NCBI GenBank assembly: GCA_026419195.1
Contig: JANZZV010000001.1
Location: 186,001 to 250,000, forward strand
DNA: 64,000 nucleotides
Direction of reading: 5' to 3'
Source of the DNA: Fervidobacterium sp.
GTDB taxonomy: Bacteria; Thermotogota; Thermotogae; Thermotogales; Fervidobacteriaceae
Positions 7,802-16,805 of this stretch are shown here, in pieces (the first letter of the stretch is position 1; every line of letters starts with the position of its first letter). Made by a program: the position numbers and the translations under genes. Under the pieces are notes generated by a model. The model ran no database searches. It was not told the origin of the DNA and saw only the letters and a program-made list of their open reading frames with translations.

Positions 7802-8734
7802 CTATTTTAAGTTTTGCAATATTACAGAAGCTGCACCAAGTATTCCGGCTTCTTCGAATAGTGGACTTTGCACTATTTCATATGTACCTTTGAAAGAAGG
7901 CATAACCAAATGCTCAACTTTTTCCCTCAATGGTTTGAAAAGAATTTCGCCTGCTCTCGAAACACCACCACCAATAACCACAACTTCTGGGTTGAATATA
8001 TGTATAAAATTTGAGATTCCTATTGCAAGTGCGTTTATCACTATCTCAATTATCGATTTACCGAGCAAGTCTCCTTGCTTAGCTGCATCAAAAACGGCTT
8101 TTGCATCTATCTTTTCTGATTTAAAAATGATCGATTCTGGGAACTTTTTTTGCCCTTCAATTGCCATTCTACGGATTGCTGTAGCACTGGCTAAGGATTC
8201 TAAACAACCATAATTTCCGCAACCACATTGCGGTCCCTTAGGTTCTATGATAACATGTCCTAATTCGGTTCCAATACCATTATGTCCGGTTATGAGCATG
8301 CCATGTGATATAACTCCACCACCAACTCCAGTACCAAGTGTCAAGGCTACTATATGGCTATGTCCTTTAGCTGCACCAAACCACTTTTCGCCTAAAACAA
8401 AGGCGTTAGCATCATTTTCAACGTACACAGGTTTACCAAGTTTACTTGATAACATTTCACCAAGTTCAAAGTCAACCCAATCAGGGAAGTTTGGTGAAAA
8501 TCTTACAATACCCTTATCATGATCAATAGAACCCGGAGAACCGATTCCTACACCAAGATACTCACTACCCTTCGTTATATCTAACACTGCCTTTGCCATT
8601 CTTTCAATGACCTTTTCTCTTCCCTCTTGAACGTTAGTTTCTTGCTCAATTTTGTTTTTGATCTTCCCAGTTTCAACTTCGACGAGTCCTACTTTAAAGA
8701 AGGTCCCTCCCAGGTCTATACCTACTACATGCAT
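7802..8734 (-). CDS. ROK-family sugar kinase (probable glucokinase)
   Basis: This is an ATP-dependent hexose kinase of 310 residues. The phosphate-binding motif VVGIDLGGTFFKVG is at the N-terminus, VENDANAFVLGE is the ROK substrate region with catalytic Asp, and the zinc motif CGCGNYGCLES follows GHVIIEPKGPQ. The ExGH-type motif (ELGHVI) is that of glucokinases rather than transcriptional ROK repressors, and no helix-turn-helix domain is present. ATG 8734 has GGAGGAG upstream. It is the first gene of the long minus-strand run ending at 652, and faces disA across a shared promoter region. Glucose is the likely substrate, but other hexoses or N-acetylhexosamines cannot be excluded. Confidence 0.88.
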   Translation of the reverse strand: MHVVGIDLGGTFFKVGLVEVETGKIKNKIEQETNVQEGREKVIERMAKAVLDITKGSEYLGVGIGSPGSIDHDKGIVRFSPNFPDWVDFELGEMLSSKLGKPVYVENDANAFVLGEKWFGAAKGHSHIVALTLGTGVGGGVISHGMLITGHNGIGTELGHVIIEPKGPQCGCGNYGCLESLASATAIRRMAIEGQKKFPESIIFKSEKIDAKAVFDAAKQGDLLGKSIIEIVINALAIGISNFIHIFNPEVVVIGGGVSRAGEILFKPLREKVEHLVMPSFKGTYEIVQSPLFEEAGILGAASVILQNLK

Positions 8735-8782
8735 AAATTACTCCTCCTAAAAATGTTTTTTCTTATCACAATAACCTTACTC

Positions 8783-8820
8783 ATTATAACATATGTTCCG
8801 GAATTAGTGTATAATATAAT
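8783..8820. promoter_or_regulatory. Divergent promoter region between ROK kinase and disA
   Basis: Facing minus, TATAAT lies at 8788-8783, in front of the sugar kinase. Facing plus, two overlapping TATAAT hexamers lie at 8810-8820, in front of disA. The two -10 regions flank a short palindromic core (ACATATGT and TTCCGGAA at 8789-8802). The -35 elements are weak on both sides. Divergent transcription is clear from gene orientation; the exact promoters are inferred. Confidence 0.4.
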
Positions 8821-8882
8821 TTGTAAAGGTTGTAAATTCTACCCTAAGATTTCTTGAGAAAATTTCAGGAGAGTGGTCGAAG

Positions 8883-9944
8883 ATGGCTGAAATATTTGAC
8901 CAGGAGTTTTTAGATAAGATTAGAATGCTTTCGCCAGGTACGAGACTTAGAAAAGCTATTGATGATATAATGGATGCTCACGTAGGAGCTTTAATAGTGT
9001 TTATAAACGAAGATGAAATAAAAGCAAGACATAGTATCTTTCAATCCGGCTTTAAAATAGATTGTCCATTTACACCCGAAAAACTGTACGAGTTGTCAAA
9101 AATGGATGGTGCAATTGTTATTGACGAATCTGTGAATAGAATAATTGCTGCAAATGTTCATCTTGTGCCAGATTCTTCCATTCCAACGAATGAGACGGGC
9201 ACAAGGCATAGGACAGCAGAGCGTGTTGCAAAACAACTTGGAAAAATGGTGATTGCCATATCCAAGCGTAGGAATGTGTTCACACTTTATTATAAGGACA
9301 GAAAATATATTTTTGAAGACATAAATTTTGTATTAACAAAAGTTGGTCAAACAATTAATGCACTTGAGAGATTCAGAGAATCACTCGATAAAAATCTTGA
9401 TTATTTAGATAAAATGGAATTGAGAGGTGGGGTACCTCTCGATTTTGTTTGTGAGGTACTAATACGTGGTGTTGAAATCAAGGTTATTTCCAACAATATC
9501 CTTGTTCATATAGTGGAACTTGGAAATGAAGGTAGATTGGCCTCTTTAAGACTTAGGGAAGTTTTGAAAGATCTTAACGATATACTGGTACTTATTATCA
9601 TGGATTACTCAAAAAATGAGATAAGTGAAGAAAATGCGAAGATCTTGCTTGACGTACTTACAAAATCGGAACATAGAATTTTAAGCTTTTCCAAGGCTCT
9701 TGGATATGATTTGAGTAATCAACAACAAGTTTCAGAAACAATTGTAAGTCCAAGGGGTTATAGAATTTTGAAACGAGAAATACACATTCCAATGAACATA
9801 TCTCAAAATCTTGTTAGATCTTTTCAAAATATCTCAAACTTGATGAAAACTGATGCAAGTAATTTGCAAAAAGTAGAAGGTATAGGTAGAAAAAGGGCAA
9901 AGACGATAATAAGAACATTAAAGCAGATGAGAAAAGGAATTTAA
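8883..9944 (+). CDS. disA: DNA integrity scanning diadenylate cyclase DisA
   Basis: DisA makes cyclic di-AMP from two ATP and slides on DNA, pausing at branched structures. The 353-residue protein has the DAC domain at residues 1-140, with catalytic DGA at 75-77 and RHRTAER at 108-114, a helical spine, and a C-terminal helix-hairpin-helix domain (VEGIGRKRAKTIIRTL). All three parts are intact and the length is typical. It stands alone as a plus-strand transcript and ends at a strong hairpin. In other bacteria disA often sits beside radA or clpC, which is not the case here. No c-di-AMP phosphodiesterase is in the window. Confidence 0.96.
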   Translation: MAEIFDQEFLDKIRMLSPGTRLRKAIDDIMDAHVGALIVFINEDEIKARHSIFQSGFKIDCPFTPEKLYELSKMDGAIVIDESVNRIIAANVHLVPDSSIPTNETGTRHRTAERVAKQLGKMVIAISKRRNVFTLYYKDRKYIFEDINFVLTKVGQTINALERFRESLDKNLDYLDKMELRGGVPLDFVCEVLIRGVEIKVISNNILVHIVELGNEGRLASLRLREVLKDLNDILVLIIMDYSKNEISEENAKILLDVLTKSEHRILSFSKALGYDLSNQQQVSETIVSPRGYRILKREIHIPMNISQNLVRSFQNISNLMKTDASNLQKVEGIGRKRAKTIIRTLKQMRKGI

Positions 9945-9947
9945 TAA

Positions 9948-9973
9948 CCGGAGTCTGAAAATTCAGACTCCGG
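9948..9973. terminator. Strong bidirectional hairpin after disA
   Basis: A perfect 12-bp inverted repeat runs from CCGGAGTCTGAA at 9948-9959 to its complement at 9962-9973, with almost no loop. It lies four bases after the disA stop and seven bases before the end of the convergent DUF1015 gene, so it can end both transcripts. AT-rich sequence follows on the minus strand. Confidence 0.8.
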
Positions 9974-9980
9974 ATACTTA

Positions 9981-11216
9981 CTATATCAAATGTACCACTA
10001 TTCCACATTTCAGTTTGGGTTCAAACCATGTTGATTTTGGAGGCATTATCTTCCCTTCGTCAGAAACTTTTAGTAGATCATCAATGGATGTGGGAAACAT
10101 AGCAAATGCTACTTTGAAGGAACCGTTGTCAACTAATCTTACTAACTCCTCTATCCCAAGTATACCGCCAACAAAATCTATCCTTTTATCAGTTCTTGGA
10201 TTTTCTATACCAAGAATTGGTGCAAGCAGATTATTCTGAAGAATGGAAACATCAAGAGAATCTATCGCATCGTTCTCGTTATAAGTATCTGGTTTTGGAA
10301 CAAGTTTATACCACTTACCGTCGATGTACATGCCTATTGTATGCTTATGCTCGGGTTTGTAAGTTGCTTCCACTTGTATTACATCAAATTTTTCGCGAAC
10401 TTTGCTAATAAACTCTTTTTCAGAATACCCATTCAAATCTTTTACAACGCGGTTGTAATCCAGTATTCTTAACTGATTGTGTGGAAAAAGGGCTCCCAAA
10501 AAGTAGTTAAATTCTTCGTCTCCAGTGTAGTTGGGATTTTCATTTCTATAATCAATAGCTGCTCTAACTGCCGCGGCAGCCCTATGATGCCCATCAGCTA
10601 TGTAAAAAGCTTCGACAGATTTGAAAGCATCCGATATTCTTTTAATTTCTTCATCATCCTTGACTATCCACAAAATATGCCTTACACCAGCTTCGCTAAC
10701 AAAATCATACTCTGGTTGTCCTTTTGCATTTCTGAATATCAAGTTGTCTATTTCTGGGTTAGATTTGTACATCAGAAAGACCGGACCAGAGTGAGCTTTC
10801 ACAACTTTTACATGCAACGCCCTCTCGTCTTCTTTGTCTTTTCTTGTAAGCTCGTGTTTTTTGATCTTATTTTCTATATATTCATCAACAGAAAAAGTTG
10901 CAAAGATTCCTGTTTGGACATGGTCTTTCCAGTGCTGCTGATAAATATAAAAGGCTGGTTTATCGTCAAGGAACATAAATCCTTCATTCACAAGCCACTC
11001 AAGATGTTTTCTACCTGTTTCCAGGACTTTTGGATCATGTGTGTTTGCTGAATATTCAAAGTTAATTTCCGGTCTTGATACTTTGTAGAATGTGTAAGGG
11101 TTATTTCTTGCAACTTCCCTTGCCTGTTCTTCGGTAACAACATCGTAAGGTTTTGCTGCTATTTTGCTTACCATATCCTTTGTAGGTCTCAGCGCTCTGA
11201 ATGGTCTCACAACCAT
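9981..11216 (-). CDS. DUF1015 protein, possible free-serine kinase
   Basis: This 411-residue protein belongs to the DUF1015 family. It begins VVRPFRALRPTKDMVSKIAAKPYDVV, carries the family motif FYIADGHHRAAAAVRAA in the middle, and ends with a domain resembling the ParB/sulfiredoxin-like ATPase family. Families with the same fold (SerK, SbnI) phosphorylate free L-serine, and the ADGHHR motif occupies the corresponding active site. The gene is immediately downstream of glyA on the same strand (19 bases), which supports a role in serine/glycine metabolism. That function is an inference. ATG 11216 follows a good GGGAGGG site. Confidence 0.72.
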   Translation of the reverse strand: MVVRPFRALRPTKDMVSKIAAKPYDVVTEEQAREVARNNPYTFYKVSRPEINFEYSANTHDPKVLETGRKHLEWLVNEGFMFLDDKPAFYIYQQHWKDHVQTGIFATFSVDEYIENKIKKHELTRKDKEDERALHVKVVKAHSGPVFLMYKSNPEIDNLIFRNAKGQPEYDFVSEAGVRHILWIVKDDEEIKRISDAFKSVEAFYIADGHHRAAAAVRAAIDYRNENPNYTGDEEFNYFLGALFPHNQLRILDYNRVVKDLNGYSEKEFISKVREKFDVIQVEATYKPEHKHTIGMYIDGKWYKLVPKPDTYNENDAIDSLDVSILQNNLLAPILGIENPRTDKRIDFVGGILGIEELVRLVDNGSFKVAFAMFPTSIDDLLKVSDEGKIMPPKSTWFEPKLKCGIVVHLI

Positions 11217-11235
11217 GTTTTTTCCCTCCCTTAAA

Positions 11236-12510
11236 TTACAAAGTTATCTTACCTTTGTAAAGCGGAAATTTCTCACACAGTTTGAGTACTTTTTCTGTGA
11301 CTACCTTAGAGATTTCTTGGTCAACGTTGCCTTCTTCATCTTTCACGTTTTTCAAAACTGTTACTATAAGTTCCGCTATTTCTTCCATTTGCTCTTCTTT
11401 CATACCTCGTGTTGTAAGTGCTGGTGTACCAAGTCTTATTCCACTTGCAACAAACGGTGATCGCGTTTCGTTTGGTATAGTGTTTTTATTAACCGTTATG
11501 TGGCAATATCCTAAGGCTGTCTCAGCCGCTTTACCAGTAACGTTTAGTGGCGTGAGATCAACAAGCATAAGGTGTGTATCAGTTCCTCCTGATACTATTC
11601 GCAATCCTCTCTGTTCAAGTGCATTTGCAAGTGCTTTTGCATTCTTAACTATTTGTTTTTGGTATTCTTTGAATTCTTCTGTTAATGCTTCTTTAAAGCA
11701 TACTGCCTTAGCTGCAATTACGTGCATAAGTGGTCCACCTTGGATACCCGGGAAGATGGTTTTGTTTATAGCTTTGTAAATCTCCTCATCGTTAGTAAGA
11801 ATTAAACCGCCACGTGGTCCTCTAAGCGTTTTATGCGTTGTACTCGTAACAACATGGGCATATTCAACTGGATTTGGATAAATACCAGCCGCAACAAGAC
11901 CAGCAAAGTGTGCCATATCAACTACAAGGTATGCACCAACTTCATCGGCAATTTCTCTGAATTTCTTAAAGTCTATAATTCGCGAATAAGCGCTACCACC
12001 TGCAACTATAATCTTTGGACGATGTTCAAGTGCTAGTTTTCTAACTTCCTCATAGTCTATCATTTCCGTTTGTGGATTAACGCCATATTGGACCACTTTG
12101 TAGATCTGACCGGAAAAGTTAACGTTAGCTCCATGCGTTAGATGTCCCCCGTGACTTAATGACATTCCCATCAATACACTACCGGGTTCTGCCAATGCAA
12201 AATAAGCTCCCATGTTTGCCTGTGAACCTGAGTGTGGCTGAACATTTGCGTATTTTGCGTTGAAGAGCTTCTTCGCCCTTTCTCTTGCAAGTGTTTCTGC
12301 CACATCAACCCATTCGCAACCACCGTAGTACCTTTTTTTTGGATAACCTTCCGCATACTTGTTTGTTAATACACTCCCCATTGCCTCCATAACTGCTGGC
12401 GAGACGAAGTTTTCCGAAGCTATCAACTCAAGACCATACTCTTGTCTTTCAAATTCTTTAATTATTACTTCGTATATCTCTGGATCAGCTTGCTTTACAA
12501 ACTCCCACAC
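11236..12510 (-). CDS. glyA: Serine hydroxymethyltransferase
   Basis: GlyA interconverts serine and glycine using tetrahydrofolate and pyridoxal phosphate. The 424-residue protein shows [19 protein letters not shown] near the N-terminus and the PLP lysine in [12 protein letters not shown]. The family segment [14 protein letters not shown] is near the C-terminus. I start it at GTG 12510, which has GGAGG 8 bases upstream. In-frame codons further upstream (12540) would place the ribosome-binding site inside the gene. The product supplies one-carbon units, which connects to folP elsewhere in the window. DUF1015 follows in the same transcript. Confidence 0.96.
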   Translation of the reverse strand: MWEFVKQADPEIYEVIIKEFERQEYGLELIASENFVSPAVMEAMGSVLTNKYAEGYPKKRYYGGCEWVDVAETLARERAKKLFNAKYANVQPHSGSQANMGAYFALAEPGSVLMGMSLSHGGHLTHGANVNFSGQIYKVVQYGVNPQTEMIDYEEVRKLALEHRPKIIVAGGSAYSRIIDFKKFREIADEVGAYLVVDMAHFAGLVAAGIYPNPVEYAHVVTSTTHKTLRGPRGGLILTNDEEIYKAINKTIFPGIQGGPLMHVIAAKAVCFKEALTEEFKEYQKQIVKNAKALANALEQRGLRIVSGGTDTHLMLVDLTPLNVTGKAAETALGYCHITVNKNTIPNETRSPFVASGIRLGTPALTTRGMKEEQMEEIAELIVTVLKNVKDEEGNVDQEISKVVTEKVLKLCEKFPLYKGKITL

Positions 12511-12648
12511 AATCAACACCTCCAGATGTTTTTTTTTCATAATCTAAAATGAATAAGTTAGAATTCAGAGAAATTAAATAAATCAAGTTATGCGATCTTA
12601 GCATGTTTAACTGTAGTTCTCAAAATAATTATATCCTATATCAAAAAA

Positions 12649-12675
12649 ATCGTGGAGTTTTAAAAACCCCACGAT
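12649..12675 (-). terminator. Rho-independent terminator after the phospholipase-like gene
   Basis: ATCGTGG at 12649-12655 pairs with CCACGAT at 12669-12675, with an additional GTTTT/AAAAC inner stem. On the minus strand the hairpin is followed by seven T residues. It ends the ABC importer/phospholipase unit. Confidence 0.88.
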
Positions 12676-12728
12676 TAATTGAAAATAAGTATGTTTTTAA
12701 AGTTTTACACATCAAAATTTATTAATAC

Positions 12729-13715
12729 TTATTTTTGATATTTTTTAAGGTACTCTGTTAAAAATCCTTTGATTGTGCTGGTCATGGTGTTTACAATCTC
12801 TTTTGTTACTGTATATAAACCTTCAAGTTTACCAGCTTCTTCAAGATCTTTAAAATCCCCCATCTGTGGGATTCTATTATACAAAACCTCACCAAATGCT
12901 TTTTTCATTTCTGAGTGGACTTGAGGAAATTTAGAATATCCGTACATCATGATTTCATTTACAAGCTGTTCATAATTATTTGAAATAAACCTTTCAGGAG
13001 TTTGTTGGATAATTTTCCTTATTTCTTCCTTATGTTTTGAATAAAACATTAAATAAAGAAGATAATTGTCATAAGTATAGTGAGCATTGTTAAGCATCTT
13101 CATAGTCGTTTTATCAAACAATCCTGTCAAAACTTCCCAGAAAGTTCCTGGACATTCGTGGTATGGTTGAAAAAGATCTTGCATATAGTGAAGAGCATAA
13201 GAAAGAAACCGATATCCCCAATACTCATCGTTCTTAGCAAATGCTTGTTTTGACATTTCTACAAAGTACAAGAAAGATTTGTCGCCTTCGAAGGCTTCTA
13301 TAATACCGAGTTTGTATCGCATGTGTCTAACACCTTGGCTGTTACCTATTAAAGCCTGTAATAAAGAAAGGTTTAAACCTTCATCCATTCCAAAATCAGG
13401 AAATTGAGCATAAATTGTAAGTATTTGCCAAACTGGAAGCTTACCATTGGTAGGTATAGGATCTGGTGGAAATATCCCATCTCCGAGATCATCGAAAAAT
13501 TTTCTTTTACCTGCAAAATCTTCTTTGTAATAATACTCTGAATTGTAAACTCTTGTCTCCTTATAAGAATATGGAGTAACTGTGACCAATCTTTCTTTGT
13601 CTATGTTAGTCGAGCTGATAACCAAATAAGTGTAAGCTTCATGACCACTCCAAGAAAACACTATAGTCTGAAAAAGTAACAAGACCAAAGCAATTAAAAC
13701 TGTAAAATTTTTCAT
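12729..13715 (-). CDS. Secreted zinc-dependent phospholipase C / P1-nuclease-like hydrolase
   Basis: This 328-residue exported enzyme probably hydrolyses phosphodiesters. A signal peptide (1-21) ends just before Trp22, which would supply the N-terminal Trp ligand seen in zinc phospholipase C and P1 nuclease. Further candidate zinc ligands appear in family order: His25, Asp107 (AQFPDFG), His131, then HYMQDLFQPYH giving His176, Asp180 and His186, and finally His212/Asp216 (AHYTYD). The spacing H-x3-D-x5-H is exactly that of the superfamily. Other stretches are not recognisable. It is the last gene of the Ugp-like importer unit, which suggests it releases glycerophosphate-type products. Nuclease activity is the alternative. 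Confidence 0.65.
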   Translation of the reverse strand: MKNFTVLIALVLLLFQTIVFSWSGHEAYTYLVISSTNIDKERLVTVTPYSYKETRVYNSEYYYKEDFAGKRKFFDDLGDGIFPPDPIPTNGKLPVWQILTIYAQFPDFGMDEGLNLSLLQALIGNSQGVRHMRYKLGIIEAFEGDKSFLYFVEMSKQAFAKNDEYWGYRFLSYALHYMQDLFQPYHECPGTFWEVLTGLFDKTTMKMLNNAHYTYDNYLLYLMFYSKHKEEIRKIIQQTPERFISNNYEQLVNEIMMYGYSKFPQVHSEMKKAFGEVLYNRIPQMGDFKDLEEAGKLEGLYTVTKEIVNTMTSTIKGFLTEYLKKYQK

Positions 13716-13751
13716 AGTCTTTTCCTCCCTATTTAATTTACTTTACTCAAA

Positions 13752-14894
13752 TCACTGCTCGAAAAAATACAGCAGCAATTCCGGAAACCTTTTAGCCCAT
13801 GCACTTTCTGAATGTATAGCGCCTTGATCTTCCATATAAACGAGTTGTACATTTGTCTTCTTCTGAAGTAACTTGTACATGTTGCGAGCGTCGATCACAT
13901 AAATCTCTGGATTTGAACTTTCTCGAGTTCCAACATCCATATAAATCTTAGTAGGATATGGCACTTCAGTAAAAGTGACGAAATCAAATATTTTTTTATC
14001 TGCAAACCAAAATGCAGGACTCATAACACCCACTTTTGAAAATACGTTGTTGTATTTAAATCCTATGTAAAGTGAAATAAGTCCGCCAAGTGAGGAACCT
14101 GCTATAGCTGTGTTGTCTCTATCTGGTAGTGTTCTGAAGTTTTTGTCTATGTATGGTTTTAGCGTTTTAACGATGAATTCTGCGTAAAGATCACCCTTTC
14201 CACCGCCATAGTTCTTGTCAACCCATGGCGAATATTCATTTCTTCTATCATTTCCTGTGTTATATATTCCAACAATAATTATAGGCTTTATTAATCCTTC
14301 CTTAATAAAACTTTCGGTTGTTTCGTCAGCACTCCATTCTATACCACTGAATGATGTTGAAGCATCGAATATGTTTTGCCCATCATGCATATACAAAACT
14401 GGGTAACGTTCGTTAGAAGAATCGTAATTTGGAGGAAGATAGATAATTATATTCCGAGAATTATTAAGTTCAGGGGAGTAGAAATCTTTGATTAATTTTA
14501 TGTTTCCAGTATACGTTGATTTTAAACCAGCCATTTGCTTTTCCACAAAATCCCTCCAATGATAGATTTTTATGTTCAGCGTAACATCACTATTCACTTC
14601 GAGTATCCGGTTGGGGATTTCTTCACCTTTCGCTCCTTTTTCAACACTTTCCCAAGATCCTCTCGTGAACTTGAATTCTATTTTGCCACTAAAATCGAAT
14701 GTTCCAACAAATCTGTTTTCTTCTTTCCTCAATTGGTAATCTACATCCCCTGGGTTCCAACTGTTGAAATTTCCAGCTATGTACAACTTACTATCTTTTG
14801 GAGTATAGTCCGGTACCTCGACTACAAATGTTACTTTGTAACCAAAAAACATGGTTGCAAATATCAAAACCACAAAAAGCAAAATCTTTTTCAT
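13752..14894 (-). CDS. Secreted esterase with N-terminal starch-binding-like domain
   Basis: This 380-residue protein has a signal peptide (1-18) and a domain at about 19-110 that resembles CBM20/CBM48 (YIAGNFNSWNPGD). The rest is an alpha/beta-hydrolase of the esterase D/feruloyl esterase type. Signatures are YLPPNYD, YPVLYMHDGQNIFD, a GSSLGG nucleophile elbow, and a C-terminal His in GAIHSESAW. It probably cleaves ester groups outside the cytoplasm. The fusion suggests a polysaccharide- or glycoconjugate-linked substrate, yet the neighbouring importer looks glycerophosphate-like, so the substrate is uncertain. It follows the permease gene by 100 bases and precedes the phospholipase-like gene. 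Start ATG 14894 has a GGGGGG-rich ribosome-binding site. Confidence 0.75.
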   Translation of the reverse strand: MKKILLFVVLIFATMFFGYKVTFVVEVPDYTPKDSKLYIAGNFNSWNPGDVDYQLRKEENRFVGTFDFSGKIEFKFTRGSWESVEKGAKGEEIPNRILEVNSDVTLNIKIYHWRDFVEKQMAGLKSTYTGNIKLIKDFYSPELNNSRNIIIYLPPNYDSSNERYPVLYMHDGQNIFDASTSFSGIEWSADETTESFIKEGLIKPIIIVGIYNTGNDRRNEYSPWVDKNYGGGKGDLYAEFIVKTLKPYIDKNFRTLPDRDNTAIAGSSLGGLISLYIGFKYNNVFSKVGVMSPAFWFADKKIFDFVTFTEVPYPTKIYMDVGTRESSNPEIYVIDARNMYKLLQKKTNVQLVYMEDQGAIHSESAWAKRFPELLLYFFEQ

Positions 14895-14994
14895 CAGATT
14901 CTACCCCCCATAAAGTTGCCCTTTTTAAAATGCATTTATATTATATCAATAAACTAACCAAAAACCAAATATCTTAGACATTATTTCGCTTAAA

Positions 14995-15834
14995 CTAACC
15001 TTTCAAGCCACTTCCAACTAGTGATTTAACAAACAAATCCTGCAATAAGAAAAATAGTAAAAGCGTTGGGAATAGTGCGATCATTGTCGCAGCCATGATT
15101 ATACCCCAATTGTTTGAAGATTCCGCGTTTATTATCATATTTATAGCAACTTGAACGGTTTTCATATCATCTTTCATTCCAACTATCATGGGCCATAAGT
15201 ACATATTCCATGCGTACGTAAAATTGATAATAGCAGCTCCACCAATAACTGGTCTTGAAAGCGGTAACACTACTTTAATAAGGTATTGTATAGGTGTTGC
15301 ACCGTCTATCAAAGCGGCATCTTCATAATCTTTGGGAATAGTTTTAAAATGTTGCTGAAATAAGAACACATTCGTGGCACTTGCTGTAAATGGAATTATC
15401 ATTGCCTGATAAGTATTTACCCATCCTAATTTACTGATTATTTGAAAAAGTGGTACTATCAACAAAATTTCTGCAGGTATGTACAATGTAGCGAATATTA
15501 TTCCAAAAGAAACCCTCTCTCCTTTGAATCTGAAATTTGCATAAGAATAACCGGCAAGTATTCCGGTGAATAGTTTACCTAAGGTTATCGAAATAGATAT
15601 AACAAAACTATTAAATATCATCTTCCCAAATGGGACTATCTTAAACGCATCTGTATAGTTTTTGAGATTGAATCCCCTTGGGAGTATTTTTGGTGGGTAA
15701 GAAAATACAAACTCTGACGGCTGCAAACTCATCGTAAGTGCTAAGAATATCGGAGCAAACATGAATACTGAAAACATAAACAATGTTATTTCAATTAAAG
15801 TTGTGTTTATTATCTTTTTTGCTCTTTTAGTCAT
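14995..15834 (-). CDS. Carbohydrate-type ABC permease (MalG/UgpE-like)
   Basis: This 279-residue inner-membrane permease has about six transmembrane helices. The ATPase-coupling EAA loop reads DYEDAALIDGATPIQYLIKVVLPLSRP, of which the EAA-G core (EDAALIDGA) is intact. The C-terminal part (TYAWNMYLWPMIV) resembles UgpE/MalG. It follows the partner permease by 24 bases. No ATPase subunit is encoded in this cluster, so a shared MalK/UgpC-type ATPase must act in trans. ATG 15834 has GGGGTGAG upstream. Confidence 0.9.
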   Translation of the reverse strand: MTKRAKKIINTTLIEITLFMFSVFMFAPIFLALTMSLQPSEFVFSYPPKILPRGFNLKNYTDAFKIVPFGKMIFNSFVISISITLGKLFTGILAGYSYANFRFKGERVSFGIIFATLYIPAEILLIVPLFQIISKLGWVNTYQAMIIPFTASATNVFLFQQHFKTIPKDYEDAALIDGATPIQYLIKVVLPLSRPVIGGAAIINFTYAWNMYLWPMIVGMKDDMKTVQVAINMIINAESSNNWGIIMAATMIALFPTLLLFFLLQDLFVKSLVGSGLKG

Positions 15835-15858
15835 TTTAACTCACCCCTAAGTCATCAT

Positions 15859-16725
15859 TCATTGGTAATGTACACTTTTTCTGCCCAATTTGAAGTACAC
15901 AAAGGTTACTATAACCATTATTAGAAATAAAATTATGCTTTGCGCTGATGCAGGACCCGTTTTGGAAAATCTAAATCCGTCAAGATATATTCTATATATT
16001 ACGTTCGTCGTGTAATCACCAGGTCCACCTTTTGTCATTACATCTATTATTGCAAATGATTGAAACATTGCATTTATAATACTCATTATGATTAAATAAT
16101 AAGTAATTGGTGATAATAAAGGAAATATTATTTTCCAAATCCTGTTCCACACATTAGCGCCGTCAAGTTTTCCTGCTTCTATGAGCTCATCAGGTATGCT
16201 TTGTAAACCTGCAAGGTAAAAAATAATATTAAAAGGTAATGTTTTCCATATAGCAGCTATTATTACGGCGTAAGCAGCGTAAGGAGCAGTAGTTAACCAG
16301 TTAACCTGAACTCCAAATAAACGTGCCATTAGATAGTTGACATGGCCAACTACCGGGTTAAGAAGAAATCCCCAAAGCGCACCCGCGACAGCAGTTGAGA
16401 CAGCATATGGTGCAAAAACAAGTGTTCTAAAGATTCTTATACCTGGGACCTTTTGATTGAGTAGTAAGGCGATGAAAAACGACAAAAATACCGAGATAAG
16501 AACTGTCACAACAGTAAATGTTAATGTGAAATTAAGCGAATTTAAGAATTTAGGATCTGAAAATATCTCAACATAGTTGTCAATCCACACAAATATTTTT
16601 CTGTTACCAAAAACGGAGACCTTGAAAAAGCTAAGGTAAAAGGAATTGAAAGCGGGAAGATATATAAAAATTGTTATTATAAGAAAGGTTGGTAGTAAGA
16701 ATACATAAGGAATCCATCTTCTCAT
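15859..16725 (-). CDS. Carbohydrate-type ABC permease (MalF/UgpA-like)
   Basis: This 288-residue inner-membrane permease of the UgpA/MalF type has six predicted helices, beginning WIPYVFLLPTFLIITIFIYLP. The EAA loop reads IPDELIEAGKLDGANVWNRIW, with the conserved EAxxxDGA core. It forms a heterodimer with the next gene product and receives substrate from the binding protein encoded upstream. A hairpin lies between it and the binding-protein gene. ATG 16725 has GCGAGGTG upstream. Confidence 0.9.
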   Translation of the reverse strand: MRRWIPYVFLLPTFLIITIFIYLPAFNSFYLSFFKVSVFGNRKIFVWIDNYVEIFSDPKFLNSLNFTLTFTVVTVLISVFLSFFIALLLNQKVPGIRIFRTLVFAPYAVSTAVAGALWGFLLNPVVGHVNYLMARLFGVQVNWLTTAPYAAYAVIIAAIWKTLPFNIIFYLAGLQSIPDELIEAGKLDGANVWNRIWKIIFPLLSPITYYLIIMSIINAMFQSFAIIDVMTKGGPGDYTTNVIYRIYLDGFRFSKTGPASAQSIILFLIMVIVTFVYFKLGRKSVHYQ

Positions 16726-16756
16726 TCAATTTCACCTCGCATGTCAGAATTACATC

Positions 16757-16788
16757 AAAAGAGGCTGGCTGAAAAGCCAGCCTCTTTT
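16757..16788 (-). terminator. Intra-operon hairpin between binding protein and permease genes
   Basis: A perfect 14-bp stem (AAAAGAGGCTGGCT at 16757-16770 and its complement at 16775-16788) has a 4-base loop. On the minus strand it follows the binding-protein stop by 17 bases and ends in a T tract. Such hairpins between binding-protein and permease genes normally raise the amount of binding protein relative to the permease by partial termination. Confidence 0.85.
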
Positions 16789-16805
16789 TCTTATTACGTT
16801 AGTTC

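Noticed and set aside
12541-12728. Gap upstream of glyA considered for a glycine or SAM riboswitch
   Set aside because: No conserved aptamer core was found; only a terminator for the opposite unit and AT-rich sequence are visible.
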